A stretch of DNA of 13,919 nt. It comes from an uncultured bacterium. GTDB taxonomy: Bacteria > Verrucomicrobiota > Kiritimatiellia > RFP12 > UBA1067. Positions 7,266 through 13,919 of this stretch are shown here, piece by piece. The number at the start of each line of letters is the position of its first letter. The first letter of the stretch is position 1. The translations under genes were made by a program, and so were the position numbers. The notes beneath the pieces are model-generated. The model saw nothing but the letters and a program-made list of their open reading frames with translations, had not been told where the DNA came from and made no database searches. The stretch is taken from positions 1 through 13,919 of the forward strand of contig CACYEO010000115.1 in the NCBI GenBank assembly GCA_902773475.1. Direction: 5' to 3'.

Positions 7266-8164
7266 TCGTTCCGTGCAAAGACGAGGAATCCTGCATTGAA
7301 CAATTCGTAAAGGAAGTTTCGCTTGTGTGTAAGAATATCCCGCTCGAGTTTGTCTTCGTGGACGACGGGTCGTCTGATGGGACATTGCGGGAAATCAAGA
7401 AACTTGCAGACGGCGACGGCAGAGTCAGATATGTGAGTTTTTCCCGGAACTTCGGCAAGGAGGCGGCTCTTCTTGCCGGATTGGAGCATTGCACAGGTGA
7501 AATCGCCGTCACTATGGATGTGGATTTGCAGCATCGTCCGCAACTTCTTCCGGAGATGTACGAGGCTATTGTCAAAGAAGGATACGACTGCGCTGCGGCA
7601 AGAAGAACCGACAGGAAAGGCGAGCCTGCGATACGGTCTTGGTTCGCCCGCAGGTTTTACTCCGTCATGAGCAGATTTTCGGATGTGGATCTTGTCGACG
7701 GGTCGATGGACTATCGGATGATGAAGCGGCAGGTCGTTGATGAAATCTTGAAGTTGCGCGAAGCAAATCGTTTTACAAAGGGCATTTATCAATGGGTTGG
7801 ATTCAAGACAAGATGGTTTGAGGCGGATAATGCGGAGCGTGTATCCGGAACAACGAAATGGTCTTTTGCCGGATTGGCGGCCTATAGCGTGCGCGGCATT
7901 GTCGCGTTTTCGACGGCGCCTCTGCAATTGGCATCCGTACTTGGTGCTCTTTTTTGCATCCCAACTTTTGGTTATATTGTCTATATCGTATTCAAATGGG
8001 CTTTTTTTGGGGAAAAAGCAGCCGGCTGGCCTACGCTCATGTGCGCGGTATTGATGCTTGGAGGGCTTCAGCTGCTCGTGATAGGGATCCTTGGAACCTA
8101 TATTGCGGGTATTTACCGTGAATCCAAGCGCCGCCCGGTCTATATAGCAAGGGAGTGTAAATGA
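7238..8164 (+). CDS. gtrB: GtrB-like family 2 glycosyltransferase (polyprenyl-phosphate sugar synthase)
   Basis: The 308-residue protein is full length for GtrB/CsbB/DPM1-like enzymes, which transfer a sugar (glucose in the classical cassette) from a nucleotide donor to undecaprenyl phosphate on the cytoplasmic membrane face. The N-terminal GT-A domain shows LSVIVPCKDEE (7-17), the nucleotide-binding DDGSSDGT (42-49), FSRNFGKEAALLAGL (68-82) and the metal-binding DVD (94-96) within DVDLQHRP, where most relatives have DADLQDPP. Two C-terminal membrane helices follow (about 229-254 and 264-292), and the tail GIYRESKRRPVY matches the family end. The sugar cannot be read from sequence. Its stop overlaps the ATG of the next gene (ATGA at 8161-8164), so the cassette is translationally coupled. 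Confidence 0.9.
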   Translation: MEEKNRLSVIVPCKDEESCIEQFVKEVSLVCKNIPLEFVFVDDGSSDGTLREIKKLADGDGRVRYVSFSRNFGKEAALLAGLEHCTGEIAVTMDVDLQHRPQLLPEMYEAIVKEGYDCAAARRTDRKGEPAIRSWFARRFYSVMSRFSDVDLVDGSMDYRMMKRQVVDEILKLREANRFTKGIYQWVGFKTRWFEADNAERVSGTTKWSFAGLAAYSVRGIVAFSTAPLQLASVLGALFCIPTFGYIVYIVFKWAFFGEKAAGWPTLMCAVLMLGGLQLLVIGILGTYIAGIYRESKRRPVYIARECK

Positions 8165-9747
8165 AAAGAATGCGTGAAGTCGTGCGGAACGCCGGATGGC
8201 CTGCGTTTATCGCTGTCATGGCCGTATGCGTGCTAGTCATAAACATTTTTTCGATACCGGCACACGACGAATTGATTTATTCTTTTTGCAGAGTGGACGG
8301 CACGGCTTGGACGTTCGATCCTGTCAGAACAAGGCGGATAAGCTCGCTCGCTGATATTGCAAGGCAGCAGCATGACGATTGGTTTTATATGAATGCGAGG
8401 GTGTTCGTCCACGCTGTTGTCGCGTTTTTTGCTGGTTTTAAATTGAATTTGCTTTTCGATGTCGTTAATACCGCAGTATGGTTTGTTTTCGTGTATTTTG
8501 TCATGTTGGAGGCGCGTATCGAACGCTCCGTCCGCAATTTTGCAATTTGCGCGGCTCTGGCCTTTTCCTGTTTCTGGTTTTCGGAGAACTCCGCGATGAA
8601 CGCCGCTTTTGCCGTGAATTATTTGTGGATGGCCTGTTTTGCAATGCTTACCATGAGGATGTGGAGAAATTGCCGCAGCTGGTTGTATATGCCGGTTGCT
8701 TTCGTGTTCGGCTGGGGACAGGAGACATTCTCGCTTCCAATGGTTGCAGCATTGGTTTTTTCGGTGCTGCTCGACTGCGTCCGCCATAGGAAGATTGCCA
8801 TAGATCCAAAGCGCGCGGTCTTTCTGCTGTGTATGGTTTTAGGCGCGGCGTTTCTCGTGCTTTCGCCTGCAGCGAGGGGACGGGCGGATGGGATAATGCC
8901 GTGTTCCGCAGTGGAAACATTGGTTTCCACTGCGAAATATTTTCTGTCAATGTCTTTTTACGTCTGGCCGGCATTGCTGTTTGCCGTCGTCATCTTTTCA
9001 ATGGTTGCGGACAGGCGCGCCGGGCGTTTGCCCGATGCACGTGCCTCTAGAGAGTGGCCGCTGTTTTTCATATTCGCATTCTTGTTTGCATGTGTAGCGC
9101 AAAAAAATGGAATATGTCGCGTTTCTTCTGCATGGATCGCCGCGGGGATGATAATTGTACTCCAGCGGCGGAGCGGTTTGATTGTGCATGGAGCGCTTCC
9201 GAAAATCATTGCGGTTTCGTCAACCGTGTTCATGTTGGGAGGAGCCGCGTTTCAGACGGCTTACGGGCTGGAAAATTTAAGGATGTTGGAACGATACAAA
9301 GCAAGTCGCGACGGTGTGGTGTGGCGGCATATTCCTGCGGCGGGGCTTTTTGCGAATATTTGCAATCCCGGAGTGTTCAATCAATCGCATCTGGAATATT
9401 TTGCCTATGACTGCGGCATGCGGATTCCTCCCATCATACTTCCCAGGAATTTGTATTTCTGTTTGTACACCGACCCGGCGCGTTTTTTCAAGAATGCGGT
9501 TTGCGTAGACGGGATGTATGTCAACAATGATATTCCGCGCATTGCGGTGATCAAGGGCGATATCCCGTTCACCGAAGAGCAGAAACGGAAATGCGAGGAG
9601 CTTTTCAAGCCTAATGGCCTGCTTGCGTTTTTCCCCGGGAGAATCCGGCTTATGTTTCACGGAGAATCTTACAATGGCGTGTGCGATTTCCATTCTTGCG
9701 TTTTGACGGCTTCAGACGGGCGCAAGTATTCAATCTACATTCCTTGA
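8161..9747 (+). CDS. large polytopic membrane protein, candidate cassette-specific GT-C glycosyltransferase
   Basis: The 528-residue protein has about ten hydrophobic segments over residues 12-375 and a hydrophilic C-terminal part (about 390-528), probably periplasmic. I cannot assign it firmly to a characterised family. It resembles DUF6056 or Gtr-type proteins in general plan. After the first helix the outer loop carries HDELIYSF (His35, Asp36, Glu37), and acidic residues in this loop are typical catalytic positions of GT-C enzymes. A DDWFYMNARVFVH stretch (72-84) and GWGQETFSLP (184-193) follow. The third gene of a gtr cassette is normally the specific transferase that moves the sugar from the flipped lipid carrier to a surface glycan. 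Position, size and topology fit that role here, but function is inferred. The start overlaps the gtrB stop by four bases. Base use is AT-rich (24 G/C of 60 in 8401-8460). No clear terminator hairpin follows in 9748-9816. Confidence 0.75.
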   Translation: MKRMREVVRNAGWPAFIAVMAVCVLVINIFSIPAHDELIYSFCRVDGTAWTFDPVRTRRISSLADIARQQHDDWFYMNARVFVHAVVAFFAGFKLNLLFDVVNTAVWFVFVYFVMLEARIERSVRNFAICAALAFSCFWFSENSAMNAAFAVNYLWMACFAMLTMRMWRNCRSWLYMPVAFVFGWGQETFSLPMVAALVFSVLLDCVRHRKIAIDPKRAVFLLCMVLGAAFLVLSPAARGRADGIMPCSAVETLVSTAKYFLSMSFYVWPALLFAVVIFSMVADRRAGRLPDARASREWPLFFIFAFLFACVAQKNGICRVSSAWIAAGMIIVLQRRSGLIVHGALPKIIAVSSTVFMLGGAAFQTAYGLENLRMLERYKASRDGVVWRHIPAAGLFANICNPGVFNQSHLEYFAYDCGMRIPPIILPRNLYFCLYTDPARFFKNAVCVDGMYVNNDIPRIAVIKGDIPFTEEQKRKCEELFKPNGLLAFFPGRIRLMFHGESYNGVCDFHSCVLTASDGRKYSIYIP

Positions 9748-9816
9748 ATCCGCAAGTCCGCTTCGTTCCTCCCAGTTTGTCAAATAGAAAGTGCGCCATG
9801 CAGACAACTTCCCGGT
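9748..9816. other. gap between gtr cassette and DUF3127 operon
   Basis: I see no gene, convincing hairpin or repeat here. The gap marks the return from AT-richer to GC-rich sequence, so the right edge of the acquired block probably lies in or near it. No direct repeat or tRNA-like end was seen. Confidence 0.4.
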
Positions 9817-9846
9817 TTGCCCCGGCGGGGGGGATTATGCTAAAAT
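9817..9846 (+). promoter_or_regulatory. promoter of the DUF3127-NIF3-MoxR-DUF58 operon
   Basis: TTGCCC (9817-9822) is 18 bases from TAAAAT (9841-9846), which is preceded by TG at 9838-9839 (extended -10). Transcription would start near 9853, giving a 26-base leader that contains GGAGGG (9869-9874) four bases before the ATG at 9879. The same TGCTAWAMT core occurs before the acyltransferase and gtr units. Confidence 0.6.
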
Positions 9847-9878
9847 AACCTCTCAAAAACGCTAACATGGAGGGTTGA

Positions 9879-10265
9879 ATGTCCGCTTTCTACGATTATA
9901 CAGGCATTGTCTACAAGGTAATGCCGGTCCAGACTTTTTCGAGCGGTTTTACCAAACGCGATCTCGTTCTGACCGATGACGACGGCGCAAACAGCCGCTA
10001 CCCCGCGCGCATACCGTTCACTTTCAAAAAGGACAACTGCGCAATGCTCGACAACGTCCGAGAGGGCCAGCGCGTGAAGGTGCGCTTCGCCATCGACGGC
10101 CGCGAATGGACCAATCCCCAGGGACAGACCAAGTTCTTCACCGATCTGACCGGTTTCAAAATAGAACCTGCAGACGGCGCGGAGGCTCCTTCGATGCCTG
10201 AACCTCCGCCGGCTCCGGACGGAATCGCCGATATCTCCGCAGACGATGACGATCTCCCGTTCTAA
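9879..10265 (+). CDS. DUF3127 OB-fold-like protein with SSB-type acidic C-terminal tip
   Basis: The 128-residue soluble protein matches the DUF3127 pattern: an N-terminal YTGIVYKVMPVQTF (7-20), a basic/aromatic middle including IPFTFKKD (45-52), VREGQRVKVRF (60-70), and GREWTNPQGQTKFFTDLTGF (74-93). This resembles a small OB-fold. A Pro/Ala-rich linker (about 100-118) leads to DDDDLPF at the extreme C-terminus. That is the type of tip by which single-stranded DNA-binding proteins recruit repair and replication partners. From this I infer a role in single-stranded DNA or RNA binding, not proven by sequence alone. GGAGGG precedes the ATG and a promoter lies at 9817-9846. The codons for the acidic tip overlap the start of the next gene by 20 bases. 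It returns to the high-GC composition of the flanks. Confidence 0.82.
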   Translation: MSAFYDYTGIVYKVMPVQTFSSGFTKRDLVLTDDDGANSRYPARIPFTFKKDNCAMLDNVREGQRVKVRFAIDGREWTNPQGQTKFFTDLTGFKIEPADGAEAPSMPEPPPAPDGIADISADDDDLPF

Positions 10266-11046
10266 GAAGAAAACCCTTTCGCGCGGCGCTGCCGTGGCGT
10301 GGCTCGACAAAACGCTGCGCACCGCATCCTGCAAGGACGTTTCCAACAACGGTCTGCAGATAGACGCCGGGAACGCGGCAATCCGCAAGATCGCTTTCGG
10401 CGTGGATGCGTCTTTGCGCTTCTTCCGCGAAGCGGCGCGGCGCGGCGCCGATTTCGCCGTCTGCCACCACGGAATATCGTGGGGCGGCGGACTCCGCGCG
10501 GTCGCCGGAAGCGACGGAGCCGCCGTGCGCGCCGCGCTTGAATGCGGCATCTCCCTCTACGCCGTCCATCTTCCGCTCGACGCAAACCGCAGATACGGAA
10601 ACAATTTTTCAATGGCGCGGGCCCTCGGCCTTCGCGGCGCGAAGCCCGCCTACGAGTACCACGGAATGCCGATCGGGTGCGCCGGCTCGCTCCCGTGCGC
10701 GATGCCCGCCGGGGATTTCCTCGATCTGGTCCGCCGCAGGATCTCGGCATCGGCCGGATTCTTCGCGCCGCTCGCGTCTGACGCCGGAAAGCCCGTGCGC
10801 ATGGTCGGAATATGCAGCGGGGGCGGCGGATTCGCCGTGCAGGAGGCGTACGATTCCGGCCACGATGTCCTCTTGACGGGCGAGGCGGGTCTTGCGGACT
10901 ACACGGCTGCCGAAAATCTCGGCGCCTGCGTCATCGCGGCGGGACACTACCGCACGGAGAAGTGGGGCGTCCGCGCTCTCGCGCGGGCCGCCGCCGCCGC
11001 GCTCCGCACCGAGACGGAGTTCATAGATTTCGACCTTCCATATTGA
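10246..11046 (+). CDS. NIF3/YbgI-family dinuclear metal-centre protein
   Basis: The 266-residue cytosolic protein has the metal-binding residues of the NIF3 (DUF34) family. His74/His75 lie in VCHHGISWGG, His108/Asp112 in VHLPLDAN, and His234/Glu238 in GHYRTEKWG, with SNNGLQI (33-39) at the N-terminal motif. These proteins form hexameric rings with two metal ions per subunit. Their physiological reaction is unresolved (older GTP cyclohydrolase-like labels are doubtful). The HHG-SW loop replaces the commonest HHP. The ATG at 10246 overlaps the previous gene by 20 bases and has no visible ribosome site, so translational coupling is likely. No later ATG leaves the domain intact. The next gene begins 12 bases after the stop. 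Confidence 0.88.
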   Translation: MTISRSKKKTLSRGAAVAWLDKTLRTASCKDVSNNGLQIDAGNAAIRKIAFGVDASLRFFREAARRGADFAVCHHGISWGGGLRAVAGSDGAAVRAALECGISLYAVHLPLDANRRYGNNFSMARALGLRGAKPAYEYHGMPIGCAGSLPCAMPAGDFLDLVRRRISASAGFFAPLASDAGKPVRMVGICSGGGGFAVQEAYDSGHDVLLTGEAGLADYTAAENLGACVIAAGHYRTEKWGVRALARAAAAALRTETEFIDFDLPY

Positions 11047-11058
11047 CGGAGAACAGCA

Positions 11059-12048
11059 ATGGAAACATCAAGACACCAGTCGGCGTCCGCCGCGGAAGCG
11101 GCGGAGACGGCATCGCGCATACGCAGCGAGGTCGCCAAAGTGGTCGTAGGCCAGGAAAAGCTCGTGGAGCGCCTTTTGATGGCGCTTGCGACGGACGGGC
11201 ACGTTTTGCTCGAAGGCATGCCCGGTCTCGCCAAGACTCTCGCCGTGAACACCCTCGCCAAGGCGCTCGGCCTCGAATTCAAACGCATTTCGTTCACTCC
11301 GGATCTTCTGCCGGCCGATGTCACCGGCACTCTCGTGTACAATCCCAAAAGCGGCGAGTTCACTCCTAAGAAAGGCCCGGTCTTCGCGAATCTCCTTCTC
11401 GCGGACGAAATAAACCGCGCCCCAGCCAAGGTGCAGAGCGCGCTTCTCGAAGCGATGCAGGAGCGGCAAGTGACGATAGGCGACCAGACGTACCGCCTGC
11501 CCGATCCGTTCGTCGTGCTTGCCACGCAGAATCCCATTGAACAGGAAGGCACGTATCCGCTTCCGGAAGCGCAGACCGACCGCTTTGCCTTCAAATGTCT
11601 CGTGGAATACCCTTCGCGCGCCGAAGAAAAGCGCATTCTCGAACGCTTCGCAAGGCGCGAGCGCGCTCCCGAGGCGTCGGCCGTCGCAACGCCGCAGGAT
11701 GTTGCCGCGCTGCGTTCCGCCGTTTCCGGGATATATTGCGACGAGAAAATCGGCGATTACATACTCGACATCGTTTTCGCGACCCGCGAACCGCAGAAGG
11801 CGCGGCTTCCGCAACTCGTGGAACGCATCCAGGCGGGCGCGTCTCCGCGCGCGACGCTCGGGCTGTCCCGCGCCGCCGCCGCAAACGCGCTTCTGCGCGG
11901 CCGCGACTACGCCACTCCGCAGGATGTGAAAGACGTGGCCCACGACGTTCTCCGCCACCGCATCCTCCTTACCTACGAAGCCGAAGCGGAGGGCGTGACC
12001 GCCGACGACATAATCAACGATATACTTTCGGCGATTCCCGTCCCTTGA
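11059..12048 (+). CDS. MoxR-family AAA+ ATPase
   Basis: The 329-residue protein is normal length for MoxR. Walker A is GMPGLAKT (53-60, Lys59), Walker B is LLLADE (112-117), the sensor-1 region is ATQNP (155-159), and EGTYPLPEAQTDRF (163-176) is the MoxR signature stretch. A C-terminal lid domain follows. MoxR ATPases act in the cytosol as chaperones that remodel or load cofactors into partner proteins, usually the DUF58 and von Willebrand (VWA) proteins encoded beside them, exactly as here. GGAGAA (11048-11053) is five bases from the ATG. The target protein cannot be read from the sequence. Confidence 0.95.
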   Translation: METSRHQSASAAEAAETASRIRSEVAKVVVGQEKLVERLLMALATDGHVLLEGMPGLAKTLAVNTLAKALGLEFKRISFTPDLLPADVTGTLVYNPKSGEFTPKKGPVFANLLLADEINRAPAKVQSALLEAMQERQVTIGDQTYRLPDPFVVLATQNPIEQEGTYPLPEAQTDRFAFKCLVEYPSRAEEKRILERFARRERAPEASAVATPQDVAALRSAVSGIYCDEKIGDYILDIVFATREPQKARLPQLVERIQAGASPRATLGLSRAAAANALLRGRDYATPQDVKDVAHDVLRHRILLTYEAEAEGVTADDIINDILSAIPVP

Positions 12049-12082
12049 CCGGTCCGGAGCACGAAGCAATCCGCAAAGCGCG

Positions 12083-12970
12083 ATGGCAGATGCAAAAGAG
12101 TTGATGGCGAAAGCGGCGCAGGTCCGCATAATTGCCAACCGCCTCTCCGACGACCGCATGAGCGGCGAGTACCACTCCACGTTCAAAGGCCAGGGCGTGG
12201 AGTTCGACGAAGTGCGCCCGTACGTGCCCGGCGACGATGTGCGCGCGATCGACTGGAATGTCACCGCCCGCGCCGGAACGCCGTTCATAAAACGTTTCTC
12301 CGAGGAACGCGAACTGACCGTTCTTTTTGTCGTGGACGTGTCCGGCTCGCAGTCATACGGCTCGCGCACCCGTTCCAAAGCGGAACTGTCCGCCGAACTC
12401 GCCTGCGTCCTCGCCCTCGCCGCCGTCAAGAACCAGGACAAGGTCGGCCTCATACTGTTTTCCGGCGGAATCGTGAAATATCTGCCGCCGCGCAAGGGCC
12501 GCACGTCTGTCATGCGCATCGTGCGCGAAGTTCTCGCGGCCGGCGAGGAGCCCGAGGGCGGCACCGATATCGCCGGCGCGCTCAAATTTCTTGCCGGCGT
12601 CTGCAAACGCCGCGCCGTCGTGTTTCTCGTATCCGATTTCCGCGACGATTCAAGCGAATGGCGCAGGCCGCTGCGCGCAATCGCGCGCCGCCACGATTTC
12701 GTCGCCGTTCCGGTGGGCGACCCGGCCGAATCCGATCTTCCGTCCGCCGGGCTTGTCGAGATCGAAGATCCCGAAACCGGAGAAACCGCGCTCGTGGATA
12801 CGTCATCCCCCGCCGTGCGCAAGGCGTTCGCCGAAGCCGCGCGCGTCCGCGCCGCCGATCTGGCCGGATTTTTCCGCCGTCACGGCATAGACACCGTTCC
12901 AGTTTCGACGGATGCCCCGTACATGGCGGATCTTCTCGCGCTTTTCCGCAGGAGGGCCGGCAAAAGATGA
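12083..12970 (+). CDS. DUF58 protein with von Willebrand type A domain
   Basis: The 295-residue protein has the DUF58 core GEYHSTFKGQGVEF (28-41) and YVPGDDVRAIDWNVTAR (47-63). A VWA-like domain follows, in which a complete metal-ion-dependent adhesion site is visible: DVSGS (85-89), Thr161 in GGTD, and Asp185 in VSDF. No membrane helix or signal peptide is present, so it is probably cytosolic, the usual short form next to MoxR. It is presumed to be the partner or adaptor of the upstream ATPase. The ATG at 12083 has no strong ribosome site. The ATG at 12104 (residue 8) is a real alternative and loses nothing conserved. The gap to moxR is 34 bases. The stop overlaps the next start (ATGA at 12967-12970). 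Confidence 0.9.
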   Translation: MADAKELMAKAAQVRIIANRLSDDRMSGEYHSTFKGQGVEFDEVRPYVPGDDVRAIDWNVTARAGTPFIKRFSEERELTVLFVVDVSGSQSYGSRTRSKAELSAELACVLALAAVKNQDKVGLILFSGGIVKYLPPRKGRTSVMRIVREVLAAGEEPEGGTDIAGALKFLAGVCKRRAVVFLVSDFRDDSSEWRRPLRAIARRHDFVAVPVGDPAESDLPSAGLVEIEDPETGETALVDTSSPAVRKAFAEAARVRAADLAGFFRRHGIDTVPVSTDAPYMADLLALFRRRAGKR

Positions 12971-13919
12971 ATGCCTCCGCCGTTGTTCGCGCTCTCATCG
13001 CCGCCGCCGTTTCCGCCGCCGCGCCGTCCGCCGCGGCGGACGACACCCCCGCCCGGTACGACCGCTCCAGCGGCCGCGTATCGGTTGAAGTGCGCTCCGA
13101 TCTCGCGCAGGCCGATTCCGCGCGCGCGTTCTATGTGGAAATAGAGACTGCGGTTCCGTCCGGAACTTCCCTGCGCATGCCGGCGGCGGAGAAACTTCCG
13201 TTCGAGGGCTTCGACGTGGATGCCGCGTATTCGGCGTCTGTCGACGGCACCGACGGCGTGACCCGCGCCGTGCACAGATTCCGCCTTCTTCCCGACCCTT
13301 CGGCGCGCCGTTTCAGGCTCGCGCCGTTCGCGGTCTCGGCTGCGTTCCCTGACGGCGTGCGTGAAGATTTCGCCGTTCCTGCGGTAGTGTTCCCCAAGGC
13401 GGAAATTCCCGCTTCAGCGGCGCCGCCGTTCGACTTCACGCCGAAAGCGCCGCGTCTTTCATTCCGCAACGAGGCCGCCGCGTTCGCCGCCGCCGCCATA
13501 TTCGGCCTTGCCGTCGCCGCATTCGCGTTCTTTCCCGGACGCCTTCTCGTGCGCAAAGTGCGGGAGATGCGCAAAAGCCCGGTCGAGCGCGCCTACGCGG
13601 AGCTTGACCGCCTTGCGGAGGCCGACCTGCCGAAGCGCGGCCTATACAAGGATTTCTTCCGCGAACTTGCAATGGTCGCCCGCCGCTATGTGGAGCGCGC
13701 CTACAAGATACGCGCGCCTAAACTCACCACCGAAGAGTTCGTGCAGGCGGCTTGCGCCTCTGCCGAATTCGGGGAGGAATCTCTCGCCCGCCTGCGCGCC
13801 ATTCTCGAATCCGCCGATCTCGTGAAGTTCGCCGGGGCGCGTGCCACGCGCGACACCGCCGAGGATGCTGTCGCGGCCGTGCGCAAATATCTCGCCGAAG
13901 ATGCAATTGCGCGCGCCGC
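12967..13919 (+). CDS. BatD-like / DUF4381-like membrane protein, 3' partial
   Basis: The frame runs from ATG 12967 to the window edge without a stop, giving 317 residues. AGGAGGG (12950-12956) precedes it, and its start overlaps the DUF58 stop by four bases. An Ala-rich N-terminal signal segment (about 1-24) leads to an exported beta-type domain (about 30-155). One membrane helix follows (about 170-193), then a cytosolic helical domain with LYKDFFRELAMVARRYVERA (226-245), APKLTTEEF (250-258) and ADLVKFAG (284-291). The RYVE...TTEEF...DLVKFA series is typical of the C-terminal domain of BatD/DUF4381 proteins found after MoxR and DUF58. It probably couples the cytosolic MoxR/DUF58 pair to envelope VWA proteins (BatA/BatB), which should lie downstream outside the window. 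Very little is known of mechanism. The true end is unknown. Confidence 0.8.
   Translation, partial: MNASAVVRALIAAAVSAAAPSAAADDTPARYDRSSGRVSVEVRSDLAQADSARAFYVEIETAVPSGTSLRMPAAEKLPFEGFDVDAAYSASVDGTDGVTRAVHRFRLLPDPSARRFRLAPFAVSAAFPDGVREDFAVPAVVFPKAEIPASAAPPFDFTPKAPRLSFRNEAAAFAAAAIFGLAVAAFAFFPGRLLVRKVREMRKSPVERAYAELDRLAEADLPKRGLYKDFFRELAMVARRYVERAYKIRAPKLTTEEFVQAACASAEFGEESLARLRAILESADLVKFAGARATRDTAEDAVAAVRKYLAEDAIARA

Noticed and set aside
5500..9750. Prophage or insertion sequence carrying the gtr cassette
   Set aside because: No integrase, transposase, terminal inverted repeat, direct repeat or tRNA end was seen at either edge, so only transfer by unknown means can be suggested.
11068..12822. 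Long minus-strand open frame (584 residues) opposite moxR and DUF58
   Set aside because: It is rich in Arg, Ser and Ala without domain character and lies antisense to two strongly conserved genes. High-GC sequence commonly gives such shadows.
1..13919. CRISPR array, toxin-antitoxin pair or retron-like element
   Set aside because: No regularly spaced repeats, reverse transcriptase or recognisable toxin/antitoxin pair was found.

Overview
The window is bacterial chromosome and is GC-rich apart from a lower-GC block in the middle. Gene content does not fix the species. The class A RNase P RNA with its zinc-ribbon neighbour, the DUF3127 OB-fold protein, and the MoxR / DUF58 / BatD-like series fit a Gram-negative of the PVC or Bacteroidetes-like world, perhaps Lentisphaerota, Kiritimatiellota or Verrucomicrobiota. 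That placement is a low-confidence inference.

Left part (1-4200, + strand, high GC). The window opens inside a BioF-type PLP enzyme (biotin precursor synthesis). It is followed by a small four-helix DUF486 membrane protein and a complete cytosolic M1 aminopeptidase of the PepN type. The last two are spaced like an operon and both have an AAAGGAA ribosome binding site.

Middle-left (4200-5440, - strand). The RNase P RNA gene (rnpB) lies antisense to the flanking reading direction. It begins almost exactly at the stop codon of a coiled-coil/C4 zinc-ribbon protein gene transcribed in the same direction. A good sigma70-type promoter lies upstream of the zinc-ribbon gene. A strong hairpin separates the convergent pepN and rnpB.

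Central block (5500-9750, + strand, visibly AT-richer). A membrane acyltransferase-3 protein is followed by a compact three-gene unit: GtrA flippase, GtrB-like polyprenyl-phosphate glycosyltransferase, and a large unassigned polytopic membrane protein. The last three genes overlap or are translationally coupled. This is the layout of the gtr serotype-conversion cassettes known from phages and enterobacteria. The third gene would be the cassette-specific glycosyltransferase that decorates a surface glycan, and the acyltransferase would supply O-acylation. The base composition shift suggests acquired DNA.

Right part (9750-13919, + strand, high GC). One probable operon holds a DUF3127 protein with an SSB-like acidic C-terminal tip, a NIF3-family metal protein, a MoxR AAA+ ATPase, a DUF58 von Willebrand-type protein, and a BatD-like membrane protein that runs off the window. 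The last three form a MoxR/Bat-type chaperone-and-envelope system.

Extended -10 promoters sharing the core TGCTAWAMT precede three of the + strand transcription units. No tRNA, insertion sequence, CRISPR array or integrase was seen.
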